Assembly (NCBI GenBank): GCA_902712845.1
Contig: LR743504.1
Location: 4,128,001 to 4,192,000, forward strand
Length of the DNA: 64,000 nt
Direction of reading: 5' to 3'
Origin: Methylobacterium bullatum
Lineage (GTDB): Bacteria; Pseudomonadota; Alphaproteobacteria; Rhizobiales; Beijerinckiaceae
The notes under the pieces are model-generated. The model was given only the letters and a program-made list of their open reading frames with translations. It did not search any database and was not told the origin of the DNA. Positions 34,261 through 43,650 of this stretch are shown here, piece by piece. Within the stretch, counting starts at the first letter, position 1. Every line of letters begins with the position of its first letter. The position numbers and the translations under genes are program-made.

Positions 34261-35499
34261 TCACCGGCCCCGGAGCGGCGGCGAGGCGGCGCCGGGCCGT
34301 TCCAGCGAGGCGGAGACCGCCCACAGGGCCAACCCGCCCAGCGCCAGCCCCACGCCGACCCACCCCGTGGAGGGCAGGCCGAAGCCGGCGGTGAGGGCGA
34401 GGCCGGCGAGCCAGGGACCCAGGGCGTTGGCGAAGTTGAAGGCCGAGTGGTTGAGTGCGGCAGCCAAGGTCTGCGCATCCTCGGCCACGTCCATCAACCG
34501 CGTCTGCAGGATGGTGGCGAGGCCGCCCCCGCAGCCGATGAGGAACACCACCGGCGCCAGGGTCCAGACGCTGCCCACCGAGAACGGGTAGAGGGCCAGA
34601 GCCGCCGCCGTCCAGACCAGGGTCAGCCCGGCCGCCGGCATCAGGGCGCGGTCGGCGGCCCAGGCGCAGACGAGATTGCCGACGGTAAGGCCGAGGCCGA
34701 ACACGGCGAGCACTAGCGGGATCGCCGCGGGCCCCGCATGGGTGACCTCGATCAGCGTCGAGGCGAGGTAGGTATAGACCGAGAACAGGCCGCCGAAACC
34801 GATGGCGCCGATGGCGAGGGTGAGCCAGACCTGACCGCGCCGCAGCGCCCCGAGCTCGCGGAGCGCACTGGCGCCCGATGCCGGACGTCCGAGGGGCGCC
34901 AGGATCCGCAAAGCCACTGCCGTCAGCAGCGCCAGGACGGCGACGAGCCCGAAGCTCCAGCGCCAGCCCACGAGCTGGCCGATCACGTTGGCGAGGGGCA
35001 CGCCGGCCACCGTGGCGAGGGTGAGACCCAGGATCACCCGCGAGACCGCCTGGGTCCGCCGCTCCCGGGGGACGAGGGAGGCGGCGACGAGGGCGGCCAC
35101 GCCGAAATAGGCGCCGTGCGGCAGGCCCGCTAGGAACCGGAACAGCAGCATCCCGTGATAGTTCGGCGCCAGGGCCGAGAGGACGTTGCCCAGCGCGAAC
35201 AGAACCATCAGCCCGACGAGGAGCGTCCTGCGCGCCATCTTGGCCGCCAGCACCGCGATGACCGGCGCGCCGACGACGACGCCGAGGGCGTAGGCGCTGA
35301 TGACGTGGCCGGCCGTCGGCGCGTCGATGCCGAGATCGGGTGCGAAGGCCGGAAGCAGGCTCATCGTGGCGAATTCGGTGGTGCCGATGGCAAAGCCGCC
35401 CATCGCCAGGGCGGTGAGGACGAGGCCGGGATGCCGGCTGGGCGCCGCATCCGGCAGGCTGAGAGCGCCGGAATGGGTATCGAGGGTGGTGCCGGTCAT
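34261..35499 (-). CDS. MFS transporter, DHA1-type (AraJ/NepI/PbuE-like exporter)
   Basis: Twelve-helix transporter of 412 residues. Helix 1 GGFAIGTTEFATMSLLPAFA is the signature of the AraJ/YdhP/NepI exporter group; the loop 2-3 motif is AAKMARRTLLVG, and the helix 4-5 region is RFLAGLPHGAYFGVAALVAA. These drug/proton antiporters export sugars, arabinose-like compounds, purine nucleosides or drugs. The ATG overlaps the stop of the GH15 gene upstream (ATGA), so the two are co-translated, suggesting a link to glucan or oligosaccharide handling. Confidence 0.88.
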   Translation of the reverse strand: MTGTTLDTHSGALSLPDAAPSRHPGLVLTALAMGGFAIGTTEFATMSLLPAFAPDLGIDAPTAGHVISAYALGVVVGAPVIAVLAAKMARRTLLVGLMVLFALGNVLSALAPNYHGMLLFRFLAGLPHGAYFGVAALVAASLVPRERRTQAVSRVILGLTLATVAGVPLANVIGQLVGWRWSFGLVAVLALLTAVALRILAPLGRPASGASALRELGALRRGQVWLTLAIGAIGFGGLFSVYTYLASTLIEVTHAGPAAIPLVLAVFGLGLTVGNLVCAWAADRALMPAAGLTLVWTAAALALYPFSVGSVWTLAPVVFLIGCGGGLATILQTRLMDVAEDAQTLAAALNHSAFNFANALGPWLAGLALTAGFGLPSTGWVGVGLALGGLALWAVSASLERPGAASPPLRGR

Positions 35500-37340
35500 C
35501 GTGCCGCTTTCAGGTCTCGCTCGCGGTCGCCACGCAGGGAACAGGCCGCGTGAAGCAGGGCGAGATGGCTCAGGCCCTGCGGTGTGTTGCCGAGATGGTC
35601 GCCGGTATCCGGATCGATCATCTCGCTCATCACGCCGACACCTCGGGTGACGGCGCTCAGCGTGCCGGTGAAGACCGCCTCGGCCTCGTCCTGCCTTCCG
35701 AGCTCAGCCAGAGCCTCCACCAGCCAGAACGAGCAGGCGATGAAGGCGCCCTCCTCCGTCTCGGCCCCCGAATAGCGATAGAGAAGCGGACCGCGCCCGA
35801 GTTCCTCGCGGATCGCGTCGAGGGTGGAGAACAGGCGGTCGCGCCCGTCGAAGCCGAAACGGACCGCCAGGGTCAGGGAGGCGTCGAGCCGGTCGGTGCC
35901 GGGATAGAACGTATAGGCTTGGCGCGCCTCCGACCAGCAATGCTCCTCGATCCAGGCCTGGATGCGATCACGCTCCCGCGACCAGCGCGGCACGCAGGTG
36001 GCCGCGATATGACCGGCCTCCGCCAGTTCGACGGCGCGGGCGAGCGCCTGCCAGGCGCTGATCTTCGACATCGTGTAATGCTGTGGGACTTCCAACTCCC
36101 AGATCCCGGCATCCTTCTGGCGCCAGCGGTCGGCGCATTCGTCGGCGAGATCCGCCAGGACCGTCGCGCTCTTCTGGTCGAGGATGTTGCCGTCCGCGAC
36201 GAACAGGCTCGCGGTCTCGAAGATGTCGCCGTAGATCCCGTGCTGGTGCTGGCGTGCCGCCGCGTTGCCGACCCGGACCGGGCGCGAACCGCGATAGCCG
36301 GCGAGGTCGAGGGAGGTCTCCTCCGGCACCTTTCCCCCGCGCAGGGTGTAGAAGACTTGCGCCCCGTGCTCGTGCAGGCGCGCGATCAGCCAGGAAAAGG
36401 CGGCCTTCGCCTCCGGCATCGCGCCGATGCGCAGGAAGGCGTTGACGGTGTAGCCGGCATCGCGGATCCAGGCGTAGCGGTAGTCGTAGTTCTTCGGGCC
36501 GCCGATCCGCTCGGGCAGGGACGAGGTGGCGGAGGCGGCGATGGCGCCGCTCGGCGAGTAGAGCAGCAGCTTCAGGGCGAGGCCGCTGCGCCGCACCTCG
36601 GAGCAATGCGGGCCGTCGTAATGCAGCCCCTCCGCCCAGTGCCGCCAGGCATCGTCGCTGATATCGATGCGTCCGTCGATCTCCGCGATGGTGGGGATGC
36701 CCAAGGGCTCGTCCTCACCGGCCAGAAGCGCCACCAGGGCACGCTCGCCCTCCCCCAGCGTCACCGTGGCGGCGATGGTGCGGTCCTCCTCCTCGAGGAC
36801 GCGGATGGTGTCGCTGAAGCGGATCACCCCGAGGACCGGTCCGACATGGAAGACGCAGCCATTGGGCGTCGGCTGGAGCCAGGGCGAGAGGGAATCGCCG
36901 CGCGTGCCGAAGACGGCGCGGATCCGGAACGTCACCGTGCCGGAGACGCCCTCCAGCCGACGCGCGAGTTCGCACCAGGGCAGGCGGCCGGCGCGGCTGC
37001 TGTTGAGGGATTCGGTGACGCGTGCAGTGCCGGTCGCGGTGGTGAAGACCGTCTCCAGCACGTTGCTGTCGGTGCGGTAGCGCCGCTTGATCGTGAACGG
37101 GCCGTCGGGCCGAACCTGGAAGTAGCCGCCGTTGTCCGGCTCGAGAAGCCGGTCGAACAGGGGCGGCGAATCCATTTCGGGGACGCACCACCACGCCACC
37201 GCGCCGTCCGGCCCGACGAGGACGACGGAGCGGCCATCGCCGAGCGGGGCGTAGTCCTGGATCGGATATTCCCTGCCGTCCGGGTCGATGCACGCGGCAC
37301 CGAGGGACAGATCGGTGCCCGCCTGGGCTCGGTCATTCAT
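35496..37340 (-). CDS. Glycoside hydrolase family 15 protein (glucoamylase/trehalase-like)
   Basis: Cytoplasmic enzyme of 614 residues (no signal peptide). N-terminal beta domain starts YPIQDYAPLGDGRSVVLVGPDG and carries AWWCVPEMDSPPLFDRLL. The catalytic (alpha/alpha)6 barrel has YDYRYAWIRDAGYTVNAFL, general acid region GGKVPEETSLDLAGYRGSRPVRVGNAA, YGDIFETASLF and the base-bearing segment SGAETEEGAFIACSFWLVEAL. GH15 proteins of this shape release glucose from alpha-glucans or trehalose. Overlaps the downstream MFS gene; a glucose-fructose-oxidoreductase-like gene lies 98 bases upstream on the same strand. Confidence 0.9.
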   Translation of the reverse strand: MNDRAQAGTDLSLGAACIDPDGREYPIQDYAPLGDGRSVVLVGPDGAVAWWCVPEMDSPPLFDRLLEPDNGGYFQVRPDGPFTIKRRYRTDSNVLETVFTTATGTARVTESLNSSRAGRLPWCELARRLEGVSGTVTFRIRAVFGTRGDSLSPWLQPTPNGCVFHVGPVLGVIRFSDTIRVLEEEDRTIAATVTLGEGERALVALLAGEDEPLGIPTIAEIDGRIDISDDAWRHWAEGLHYDGPHCSEVRRSGLALKLLLYSPSGAIAASATSSLPERIGGPKNYDYRYAWIRDAGYTVNAFLRIGAMPEAKAAFSWLIARLHEHGAQVFYTLRGGKVPEETSLDLAGYRGSRPVRVGNAAARQHQHGIYGDIFETASLFVADGNILDQKSATVLADLADECADRWRQKDAGIWELEVPQHYTMSKISAWQALARAVELAEAGHIAATCVPRWSRERDRIQAWIEEHCWSEARQAYTFYPGTDRLDASLTLAVRFGFDGRDRLFSTLDAIREELGRGPLLYRYSGAETEEGAFIACSFWLVEALAELGRQDEAEAVFTGTLSAVTRGVGVMSEMIDPDTGDHLGNTPQGLSHLALLHAACSLRGDRERDLKAAR

Positions 37341-37418
37341 CGCGGAGACTTGTGGAGCGAGGGACGGGAACGGCCTCGAAGCGGCCGGGCCAAGCAGGGT
37401 TTGATCCGAGGGCCGGGG

Positions 37419-37442
37419 ACCACTTCTGCGAAACCTGCTTAG
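37419..37442. repeat. Dispersed repeat copy A (partial, 24 bases)
   Basis: Minus-strand sequence CTAAGCAGGTTTCGCAGAAG followed by TGGT matches the first part of copies B (43432-43468) and C (60899-60935). It contains the TAA stop of the oxidoreductase gene. Confidence 0.6.
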
Positions 37443-38596
37443 TTCAGCGGAACCTTCTCCTTGCCCTTTCCGGGATTCGACGTGTTGATCAGCTCCGGCG
37501 ACTTCTGTGCCGAGAGCGTCTGCTCCTGGGCCTTCGTGTCGATGCGCCTGGTGCGGGTGAAGGGTTCGAGCGTCTGTGACGTCCCGGTCTGCAGAGCGCG
37601 GACGATGCCTTCGATGACGCGGAGATCGGCGAGGCCTTCCTCGCCATCGGGCTCGGGCTCGCGGTCTTCGAGGATGCAATCCGAAAAGTACTTCAGCTCG
37701 CCGCCGAAATGGTCGGTGTTCTTGAAGCTGGCATGGCTCTTGTCCTCGCCGATGGTGACAATGTGCTCCAGGGGCTTGCCATACATGTAGGCCGGATTGA
37801 CCTCGACGCTGCCCTTGGTGCCGACGACCGAATAGCTGTCGAGGGTATTGCCATAATAGGAGAGCACGAACTGGGCGATGCGGTTCCGCGGAAACCGGAG
37901 CGTCACCGCGACGGTATCGTCGAAATCGCCGAGGCCGGCTTCGGGGTGACGGATGCCGGTGGCCGAGACCACCTCCGTCGGCTCGTCGCCGAAGATGTAG
38001 CGGGCGGCGTTGATCGGATACGGACCCATATCGAAGATCGGTCCCGCCTCGATGCCGCTCGTCGCGCGGTGGTTCTCGGGCGAGACCATCTGGGTGAAGG
38101 TCGAGGAGAAGGTCAGCAACTCGCCGAGTTGGCCGGACCGGATCAGGTCGATGGTCGCCAGGGTGCAGGGCTCGAAATGGAGGCGGTAGGCCACCATGAG
38201 CTTGGCGCCGGAGGCCTTCTGCGCCGCGATGATCTCTCTCGACTTCTCCGCCGAGATCTCCAGCGGCTTCTCCACCAGGACATGGATGCCGGCCTTCAAG
38301 GCGGGAACCGCGAACTCGGCATGACGCCAGTTCGGCGTGGCGAGATAGATCGCATCGATCGTGCCCGAGGCCAGCAGCGTGTCGAACTCCTCGTAGCCGT
38401 AGGAATCGGTCACGCCATACTGCGCGCCGACGCCGCGCGCCTTCTCCGGATCGCCGGTGACGAAGGCGACGACCTCCGAATTGCCGGTGTGCTTCACGCC
38501 GGGCAGCATGGCCTCCTGCGTGATGTCGCCGAGGGCGACGAAGGCGTAGCGGACCTTCTTCGAGGATGTCAGGCCGAGGGCGGAGGCGATGCTCAT
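37439..38596 (-). CDS. Gfo/Idh/MocA-family oxidoreductase (glucose-fructose oxidoreductase-like)
   Basis: NAD(P)-dependent enzyme of 385 residues. Rossmann start KVRYAFVALGDITQEAMLPG (ALG rather than a textbook GxGxxG), then PNWRHAEFAVPALKAGIHVLVEKPL (the EKP motif of the family), VAYRLHFEPCTLATIDLIRSGQLG with substrate-site residues, and a C-terminal beta-sheet domain. Family members oxidise or reduce sugars and polyols; the YRLHFEP segment is GFOR-like. No signal peptide, unlike periplasmic Zymomonas GFOR. Neighbouring GH15 suggests glucose as the relevant sugar. The stop codon lies within a dispersed repeat. Confidence 0.85.
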   Translation of the reverse strand: MSIASALGLTSSKKVRYAFVALGDITQEAMLPGVKHTGNSEVVAFVTGDPEKARGVGAQYGVTDSYGYEEFDTLLASGTIDAIYLATPNWRHAEFAVPALKAGIHVLVEKPLEISAEKSREIIAAQKASGAKLMVAYRLHFEPCTLATIDLIRSGQLGELLTFSSTFTQMVSPENHRATSGIEAGPIFDMGPYPINAARYIFGDEPTEVVSATGIRHPEAGLGDFDDTVAVTLRFPRNRIAQFVLSYYGNTLDSYSVVGTKGSVEVNPAYMYGKPLEHIVTIGEDKSHASFKNTDHFGGELKYFSDCILEDREPEPDGEEGLADLRVIEGIVRALQTGTSQTLEPFTRTRRIDTKAQEQTLSAQKSPELINTSNPGKGKEKVPLN

Positions 38597-38809
38597 GCGG
38601 ATATCCGTGCGGTTCTGCGTGTCGTGCGGCTTGGGCCGGCATGGAAGGCGGGTCAGGCCGGGGCTGCCGGGCGAGGCGGTCCGCGCGACGGAACGAGGCC
38701 CGGCCGAGCGCCGGGTCGGCCGCGCGCCGGCTTCGATGAGAACGCAACGTTGCACTGCAACAGAAGTTGCCGCGTCGCCCGGTCGCGCCCGCCGGGCGGA
38801 CCCTCGGCC

Positions 38810-41230
38810 TCAGCGGGAGACGGCGAGCCGGAGGATGCGCGACAGGTCGGCCACGGAATAGGGTTTGCGGAGAAGCTCGAACCCGTGGCTGCCCTCCTCG
38901 GCGAGGACATGGCTGTAGCCCGAGGTGAGCACGATCGGCAGATCAGGCCATTTGCGGCGAATCGCGTGGCCGAGATCGATGCCGTTCATGCCCGGCATGA
39001 CCACATCGGAGAAGACCACCTCGAAACCGGCGGAGTCGCGCGCCAGGGCGTCGAGGGCCTGCTGCGCATCCGTCACCCAATGCGTGACGTAGCCGAGCTC
39101 CTGCAGGGCCTGGGTGGCGAAGGCGCCGACCTCCGCGTTGTCCTCCACCACGAGGACGCGGGTGCCGTGCCGCTCGGCCAGGGGGGCTGGCTCCCGCACC
39201 GGCTCGGCGGCCACGGCCTCGCCCGCCGCGCGCGGGAGATAGAGGGTGAAGGTCGTGCCCGCGCCGAGGCGGCTTTCCACTACGACCTCGCCGCCCGATT
39301 GCTTGGCGAAACCGAAGACTTGGCTGAGGCCGAGGCCGGTGCCCTGCCCCACGCCCTTGGTGGTGAAGAACGGCTCGAAGATCCGGTCCAGCACCTCCGG
39401 GGCGATGCCCGAACCCGTATCGGAGACCGAGACGGCGACGAAATCGCCCCGGATGCGGGGATGCGCTCGCACGGCCGGAATGGTCGTGGCGCGGCGGACC
39501 CGGATGGTGAGCTTTCCCTCTCCGTCCATGGCGTCGCGGGCGTTGACGACCATGTTGACGAGCGCGGTATCGAACTGGCTCGGATCGGCGTCGATGAGGC
39601 AGGCCAGCGGCTGTCCCGCATCGTCGCGGCCGGTCTCGATCTGGGTCACCACCTGGATGCGCGCACCCGTGAGGGTGCCGACCATGTCGGCCACCGAGGT
39701 CACGCCCTTGGCGACGTCGAAGACCTCGGGGGTCAGGGATTGCCGACGGGCGAAGGCCAGGAGCTGGCCGGTGAGCTTGGCCGCGCGCGTCACCGTATCC
39801 GAGATGGCGTCGACATAGCGCCGCCGGCGTTCCTCCGGCAGGTCGGGACGGCGCAGGAGGTCGGTGGAGGACCGGATCACGGTCAGCAGGTTGTTGAAGT
39901 CGTGCGCGACACCGCCGGTGAGCTGGCCCACGGCTTCGAGCTTCTGCGATTGGCGGAGCTGCTCCTCCAGGGCCTTGCGCTCGGTCACGTCGCGGCCGGC
40001 GGCGTAGAAATGGTCGCCCTGCGGGATCGCGTTCCAGGAGATCCAGCGCTCGCCGCCATCCGCCGCCATCTGCCGGATGTCGAGGTTGTCGAGGATGGCG
40101 CCGCTCCGCAACTGGTCCATGGCCTGCTCGGCCGCCTTGCGGTCGTCGGGATGCACGAAGGCGTCGAACCGCGCGCCGACAAGGGACTCAGCGGGCCAGC
40201 CCAGCATCTCGCTCCAGGCCGGATTGACCGAGCGGTAGATACCGTCGAAGCCGCAGATCACGAGGAGGTCGCGGCTCGCGCGCCAGACCAGATCGCGCTC
40301 CGTGGTCCGCTCGCGTGCCGTCGTCCTCAGCACGGTTTCGGCCTCGCGCCGGTCGGTGATGTCGTTGAACAGGATGGCGACGCGCCGCTGGACGGGCTCC
40401 CCGATGCGCAGGGCGTGCACGTCGAACCAGCGGCCCAGCGTCACCGCTCCGCTCTCGAACCGCACGGGCTTACCGCTGAGCGCGACCTCGCCATAGGTTT
40501 CGAGCCAGCGGGGTTCGATGCCGGGAATGACTTCGCTGACCCAGCGTCCCTCGACGTCGCCGAGGCCGGCCTGCCGTGCGAAGGCGGGATTGACCTCGAC
40601 GAAGCGGTAGTCGATGGCGCGGCCCGTGGCGTCGAACCGCATTTCGACGATGCAGAACCCGGCATCGATGGCGTCGAACAGCGTCCGGTAGCGGGCCTCG
40701 CTCTCGGCGAGCTTGCCCTCCTCGGTGCGAAAGCGGGTGACGTCGAGCTGGCTGCCGAAGAAGTAGCGCAGGCGCCCGTTCCGATCGAAGACGGGACTGA
40801 CATAGAGCTCGTTGCGGAACGGCGTTCCGTCGCGGTGATAGTTGATGATCTCGACCACCACGTCGCGCCGCGCCGCGATGGCGTCGCGCAGGCGCGCCAC
40901 GTCGGCCTGGTCGGTTCCCGGCCCCTGCAGGAACCGGCAATTGTGCCCGACGAGTTCCTCCGCCGAGTAGCCGCACAGGTCCTGGAAGGCGCGGTTGGCG
41001 AAGACGATGGGATTGTCGGGCTGGTTCGGGTCGGTAATGATCTGCGGCATGCGGGTCTTCTCCGCCGCCGTGAACAGCAGTTCCGGCCCCGCCGCCGAGG
41101 TCTTCTGGCCGCTCTCCGGGGAATGGATGCCGGACGCGATCTCCGCTTTCAGCCGCGCGATCTCGCCTTCGAGTTCGGCCTCGCGCCGCCGCAACCGGTC
41201 GATGTCGTCCTCCATACCGCCCGTTCCCAT
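38810..41230 (-). CDS. LOV-domain hybrid histidine kinase (blue-light sensor)
   Basis: Cytoplasmic hybrid kinase of 806 residues. An N-terminal coiled coil (about 7-35) is followed by a LOV domain (about 55-165) with the photoactive Cys98 in GHNCRFLQGPGTDQ, the flavin-adduct motif. Two further PAS domains follow (about 180-300 and 310-430), then HisKA with His443 in GGVAHDFNNLL, HATPase (NMVVNARDAMDGEG, SDTGSGI, TGLGLSQVFG) and a C-terminal receiver domain with Asp742 in VVFSDVVMPGMNG. The attached receiver implies a phosphorelay through an unseen phosphotransferase or intramolecular control. An ATG 15 bases downstream (MEDDIDRL) is an equally plausible start. Confidence 0.92.
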   Translation of the reverse strand: MGTGGMEDDIDRLRRREAELEGEIARLKAEIASGIHSPESGQKTSAAGPELLFTAAEKTRMPQIITDPNQPDNPIVFANRAFQDLCGYSAEELVGHNCRFLQGPGTDQADVARLRDAIAARRDVVVEIINYHRDGTPFRNELYVSPVFDRNGRLRYFFGSQLDVTRFRTEEGKLAESEARYRTLFDAIDAGFCIVEMRFDATGRAIDYRFVEVNPAFARQAGLGDVEGRWVSEVIPGIEPRWLETYGEVALSGKPVRFESGAVTLGRWFDVHALRIGEPVQRRVAILFNDITDRREAETVLRTTARERTTERDLVWRASRDLLVICGFDGIYRSVNPAWSEMLGWPAESLVGARFDAFVHPDDRKAAEQAMDQLRSGAILDNLDIRQMAADGGERWISWNAIPQGDHFYAAGRDVTERKALEEQLRQSQKLEAVGQLTGGVAHDFNNLLTVIRSSTDLLRRPDLPEERRRRYVDAISDTVTRAAKLTGQLLAFARRQSLTPEVFDVAKGVTSVADMVGTLTGARIQVVTQIETGRDDAGQPLACLIDADPSQFDTALVNMVVNARDAMDGEGKLTIRVRRATTIPAVRAHPRIRGDFVAVSVSDTGSGIAPEVLDRIFEPFFTTKGVGQGTGLGLSQVFGFAKQSGGEVVVESRLGAGTTFTLYLPRAAGEAVAAEPVREPAPLAERHGTRVLVVEDNAEVGAFATQALQELGYVTHWVTDAQQALDALARDSAGFEVVFSDVVMPGMNGIDLGHAIRRKWPDLPIVLTSGYSHVLAEEGSHGFELLRKPYSVADLSRILRLAVSR

Positions 41231-41441
41231 CCGGCCACCGCGTTCATCCGGGCTTGAGCGAGCCCAACGGTCGAGACCGCGGTCGGCTCCCTAACCCATG
41301 TGGGGGGCGGCCGTCGCGCATCCGAGGGGGCCCCGTTCCGCCCTCACGATCGGGCGTCGCTCGCGAGGGAGTGCTGCCTCAGCCGTTCCGGTGACGCCAT
41401 CGCGCGGAACGACGCAGAGGACCTCCGGGGCGGGGCCGCGA

Positions 41442-41567
41442 TCAGCCGATGACGTCGTCGTCCCATTCCACTCGCGGATAGGAGACCGGCGGCTCGCGCA
41501 GCGCCCAGAGCCCAAGGCATCCCACGCCACAGACCGACGCGCTGATGTAGAGGATGAGGTCGAGCAC
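41442..41567 (-). CDS. Small membrane protein, hypothetical (41 residues)
   Basis: Short gene with GTG start preceded by GAGGG seven bases upstream. Sequence: one membrane helix (LDLILYISASVCGVGCLGLW) followed by a charged cytoplasmic or periplasmic tail ALREPPVSYPRVEWDDDVIG. An in-frame ATG at 41603 would add 12 residues. Hydrophobic-then-charged layout and the ribosome site support a real small protein; no homolog known to me. Confidence 0.45.
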   Translation of the reverse strand: MLDLILYISASVCGVGCLGLWALREPPVSYPRVEWDDDVIG

Positions 41568-41778
41568 GGACGAGGCCCTCGCAGCAGGTTGACGATGGGC
41601 CATTCTCCCGCGGCATGGCTAAGAAAGCTTGAACGTCCGCGAGACGACGGCCCGTGCCGTCCCCTCGACGAGTCGAAGCGCCCGCCAGGGCACGTCTGCG
41701 TGGATGTGCGCCGGCGCAACCCATCGGCCCGCCTCCCGGCGTAGAGCCCTCCTCTCTCCCCCGAGAAGGAAAAGGGCG

Positions 41779-41922
41779 ATGTCCGCCAAATGGGTCCTTG
41801 CGTTGACGGTCCTGGTCTTCTTGACCACCGGCCGCGCGCCGGGAATGCGTGAGCTGCGAAATCCCGATGCCGAATCCGGCCATTCCCGCATCGTCCACAT
41901 GGTCAAGCGCATGTCCGAGTGA
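41779..41922 (+). CDS. Small exported or membrane peptide, hypothetical (47 residues)
   Basis: Short gene with a strong purine-rich site (AAGGAAAAGGG) just upstream of ATG. Begins MSAKWVLALTVLVFLTTGRA, a signal or anchor segment, then a polar tail RELRNPDAESGHSRIVHMVK. Function unknown. Confidence 0.45.
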   Translation: MSAKWVLALTVLVFLTTGRAPGMRELRNPDAESGHSRIVHMVKRMSE

Positions 41923-41970
41923 GGATGCGCGGCCCGTCATCCGCCACCCCATGCGTGCTTGCGGTCAGTG

Positions 41971-43395
41971 CTACGGGGCAGCGGCCCGCCGGGTGGCGGC
42001 GAGGGCCGCCGCCTTGCCCCCGGCCGCGTAGAGGTCGAGGCGGGAATACAGGCCGAAGACCGAGCCGTCGTCGAGGAAGCCGCCGGCCGGGCCGAGGGTG
42101 GCGGTGAGGATGGCGTTGGCCTCGTCCAGGGTCACGGCCGGAAAGGCGGCGGTGAGGAGATGTCCGGCCTCCGGCGCGACCCGCGCGACGTCCACCGGCT
42201 GGCCGATACGGGCCGGATGCACCACCGGCAGCCCGTAGGTCTGGGTGGAGGCGTAGAAGGCCCCGTTGGCGGCGGCATCCTTGAACCGGCTCCGGTCGGC
42301 GGCGGCGCAGGCGGCCACCGTGTCGCCGCAGCCCTCGCGAAGGAAGGCCTGGAGCTCCGCGCGCGCCGCCTTCAGGGCCTCCGGATAGTCGGTGATTGTC
42401 ACCGCGCCGTCGGTGGCGCGGCTCATCTCGTTGTCGATGGCCGGGTTCGCGCGGGTCTGACCCACATAGGCGGGGTCGTTGGCCAGCAGATGGGCGACGG
42501 CATGGAGCGCCACCGCCCTGCCCCCGAGCACGTCCATGGCGTAATGGGCGCCGACCACGATGCGGTTGTTGCCGTACTCGGCCCCGCGCGCGATCATCTG
42601 CTGGTAGCGCTCGGGCACCAGCAGGGCGAGGAGCAGCGATTCCGTGTAGCCGTAGGTGGTGTGGCCGCTCGGATAGGACGGGCTGTCCGTCAGGTTCTGT
42701 TTCGGGCCGCGCAGCCAGTCCATGCTGTGCGAGGCGGCGCCGAAATAATCCTCGCCGCGATAGGCGAGGAGGCTCGGCTCGGTCTGGAACGGGCGCGAAT
42801 TGCCGAAGGCGTCGGCACCCGGCGTCCCGGCGGGACGGCCATAGGCCTTGCCGAAGACATCCGTCGTGCCGCCGATCTTGGTGAGGATGGCGCGGGCGGG
42901 TTCGGAGACGGGGGCCTCGCCATTCGTCGTCGCATTGGCGAAGAAGTACTTCCCCGCATTCGAATCCGACTTGGTGATGTTGTTGGTGTAGCCGATCAGG
43001 CGGGCGAGGCTGCCAGAGACGCTGGTGAAGGTCTTGAAGTCCTCGTAGCGCGCCTTGGCCTGATAGGCCTCCCCGAGGGACGTGCCGAGGCCGTCGGCGA
43101 GCTGCGCGGCGTTGCCGTCGGTGATGAAGCAATCGCGCAGGGCGAGGCGCTGCTGTTCGGCGAAGGGCAGCAGCAGGGGCTGGTCATGCCGCCCCATCTG
43201 GATGTCGCCGGTGACCGTGAGGTTCGCCGTCAGCGCGGCCTTGCCCTCCGCCGTCGCCGTCAGGGCGCTCACCGGCGCCAGCCCGCGCAGGGCTTCGAGA
43301 TTCGTCGCCGATTGTGCCAGCGCGTGAGCGGGCGCGAGGGCGAGGAATGCGATGAGCCCGAGCGTGCGGGCCGTGGTCGTGCGGGGTCTGGTCAT
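41971..43395 (-). CDS. PAP2-family acid phosphatase/vanadium haloperoxidase-like protein
   Basis: Exported protein of 474 residues with signal peptide TLGLIAFLALAPAHALA-QS. The phosphatase site is in the middle: SYPSGHTTYGYTESLLLALL (SGH motif) and YGNNRIVVGAHYAMDVLGGR (SR/RxxxGxHxxxD motif, catalytic His and Asp). The first motif (KxxxxxxRP) is probably DWLRGPKQNLTDSP-like and less standard. Members dephosphorylate broad substrates in the periplasm, or, with vanadate, oxidise halides; the C-terminal half (about 170 residues beyond the core) is unusual in length. A dispersed repeat copy lies just upstream. Confidence 0.83.
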   Translation of the reverse strand: MTRPRTTTARTLGLIAFLALAPAHALAQSATNLEALRGLAPVSALTATAEGKAALTANLTVTGDIQMGRHDQPLLLPFAEQQRLALRDCFITDGNAAQLADGLGTSLGEAYQAKARYEDFKTFTSVSGSLARLIGYTNNITKSDSNAGKYFFANATTNGEAPVSEPARAILTKIGGTTDVFGKAYGRPAGTPGADAFGNSRPFQTEPSLLAYRGEDYFGAASHSMDWLRGPKQNLTDSPSYPSGHTTYGYTESLLLALLVPERYQQMIARGAEYGNNRIVVGAHYAMDVLGGRAVALHAVAHLLANDPAYVGQTRANPAIDNEMSRATDGAVTITDYPEALKAARAELQAFLREGCGDTVAACAAADRSRFKDAAANGAFYASTQTYGLPVVHPARIGQPVDVARVAPEAGHLLTAAFPAVTLDEANAILTATLGPAGGFLDDGSVFGLYSRLDLYAAGGKAAALAATRRAAAP

Positions 43396-43431
43396 GGCAC
43401 CGGAATCAGGCTGACGTGACGGTGGCACAGG

Positions 43432-43468
43432 CTAAGCAGGTTTAGCGAAAGCGGTCACCGATTTTGCG
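43432..43468. repeat. Dispersed repeat copy B (37 bases)
   Basis: Starts CTAAGCAGGTTTAGCGAAAG, followed by CGGTCACCGATTTTGCG; 32 of 37 bases match copy C in the pufL-pufM spacer. Resembles the GCGAAAG...CCGGTTTTCGC short repeats common in Rhizobiales. Confidence 0.7.
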
Positions 43469-43650
43469 GCGGATCACGCGCACCATTCCGTGACGCCCTC
43501 GTGACCGTTCTCCGGCGGCTGGTCGAGGAGCGCCCCTCGCGGACTGTTCCTCGGAGACATATCCGCGCTTGGCGCCAATGGTGCATCTCGGCTCGCACTG
43601 AGCCAAAGCCCATCGGGACCGATGACCGCCCAAAAGTCGCCTTCCACCTC

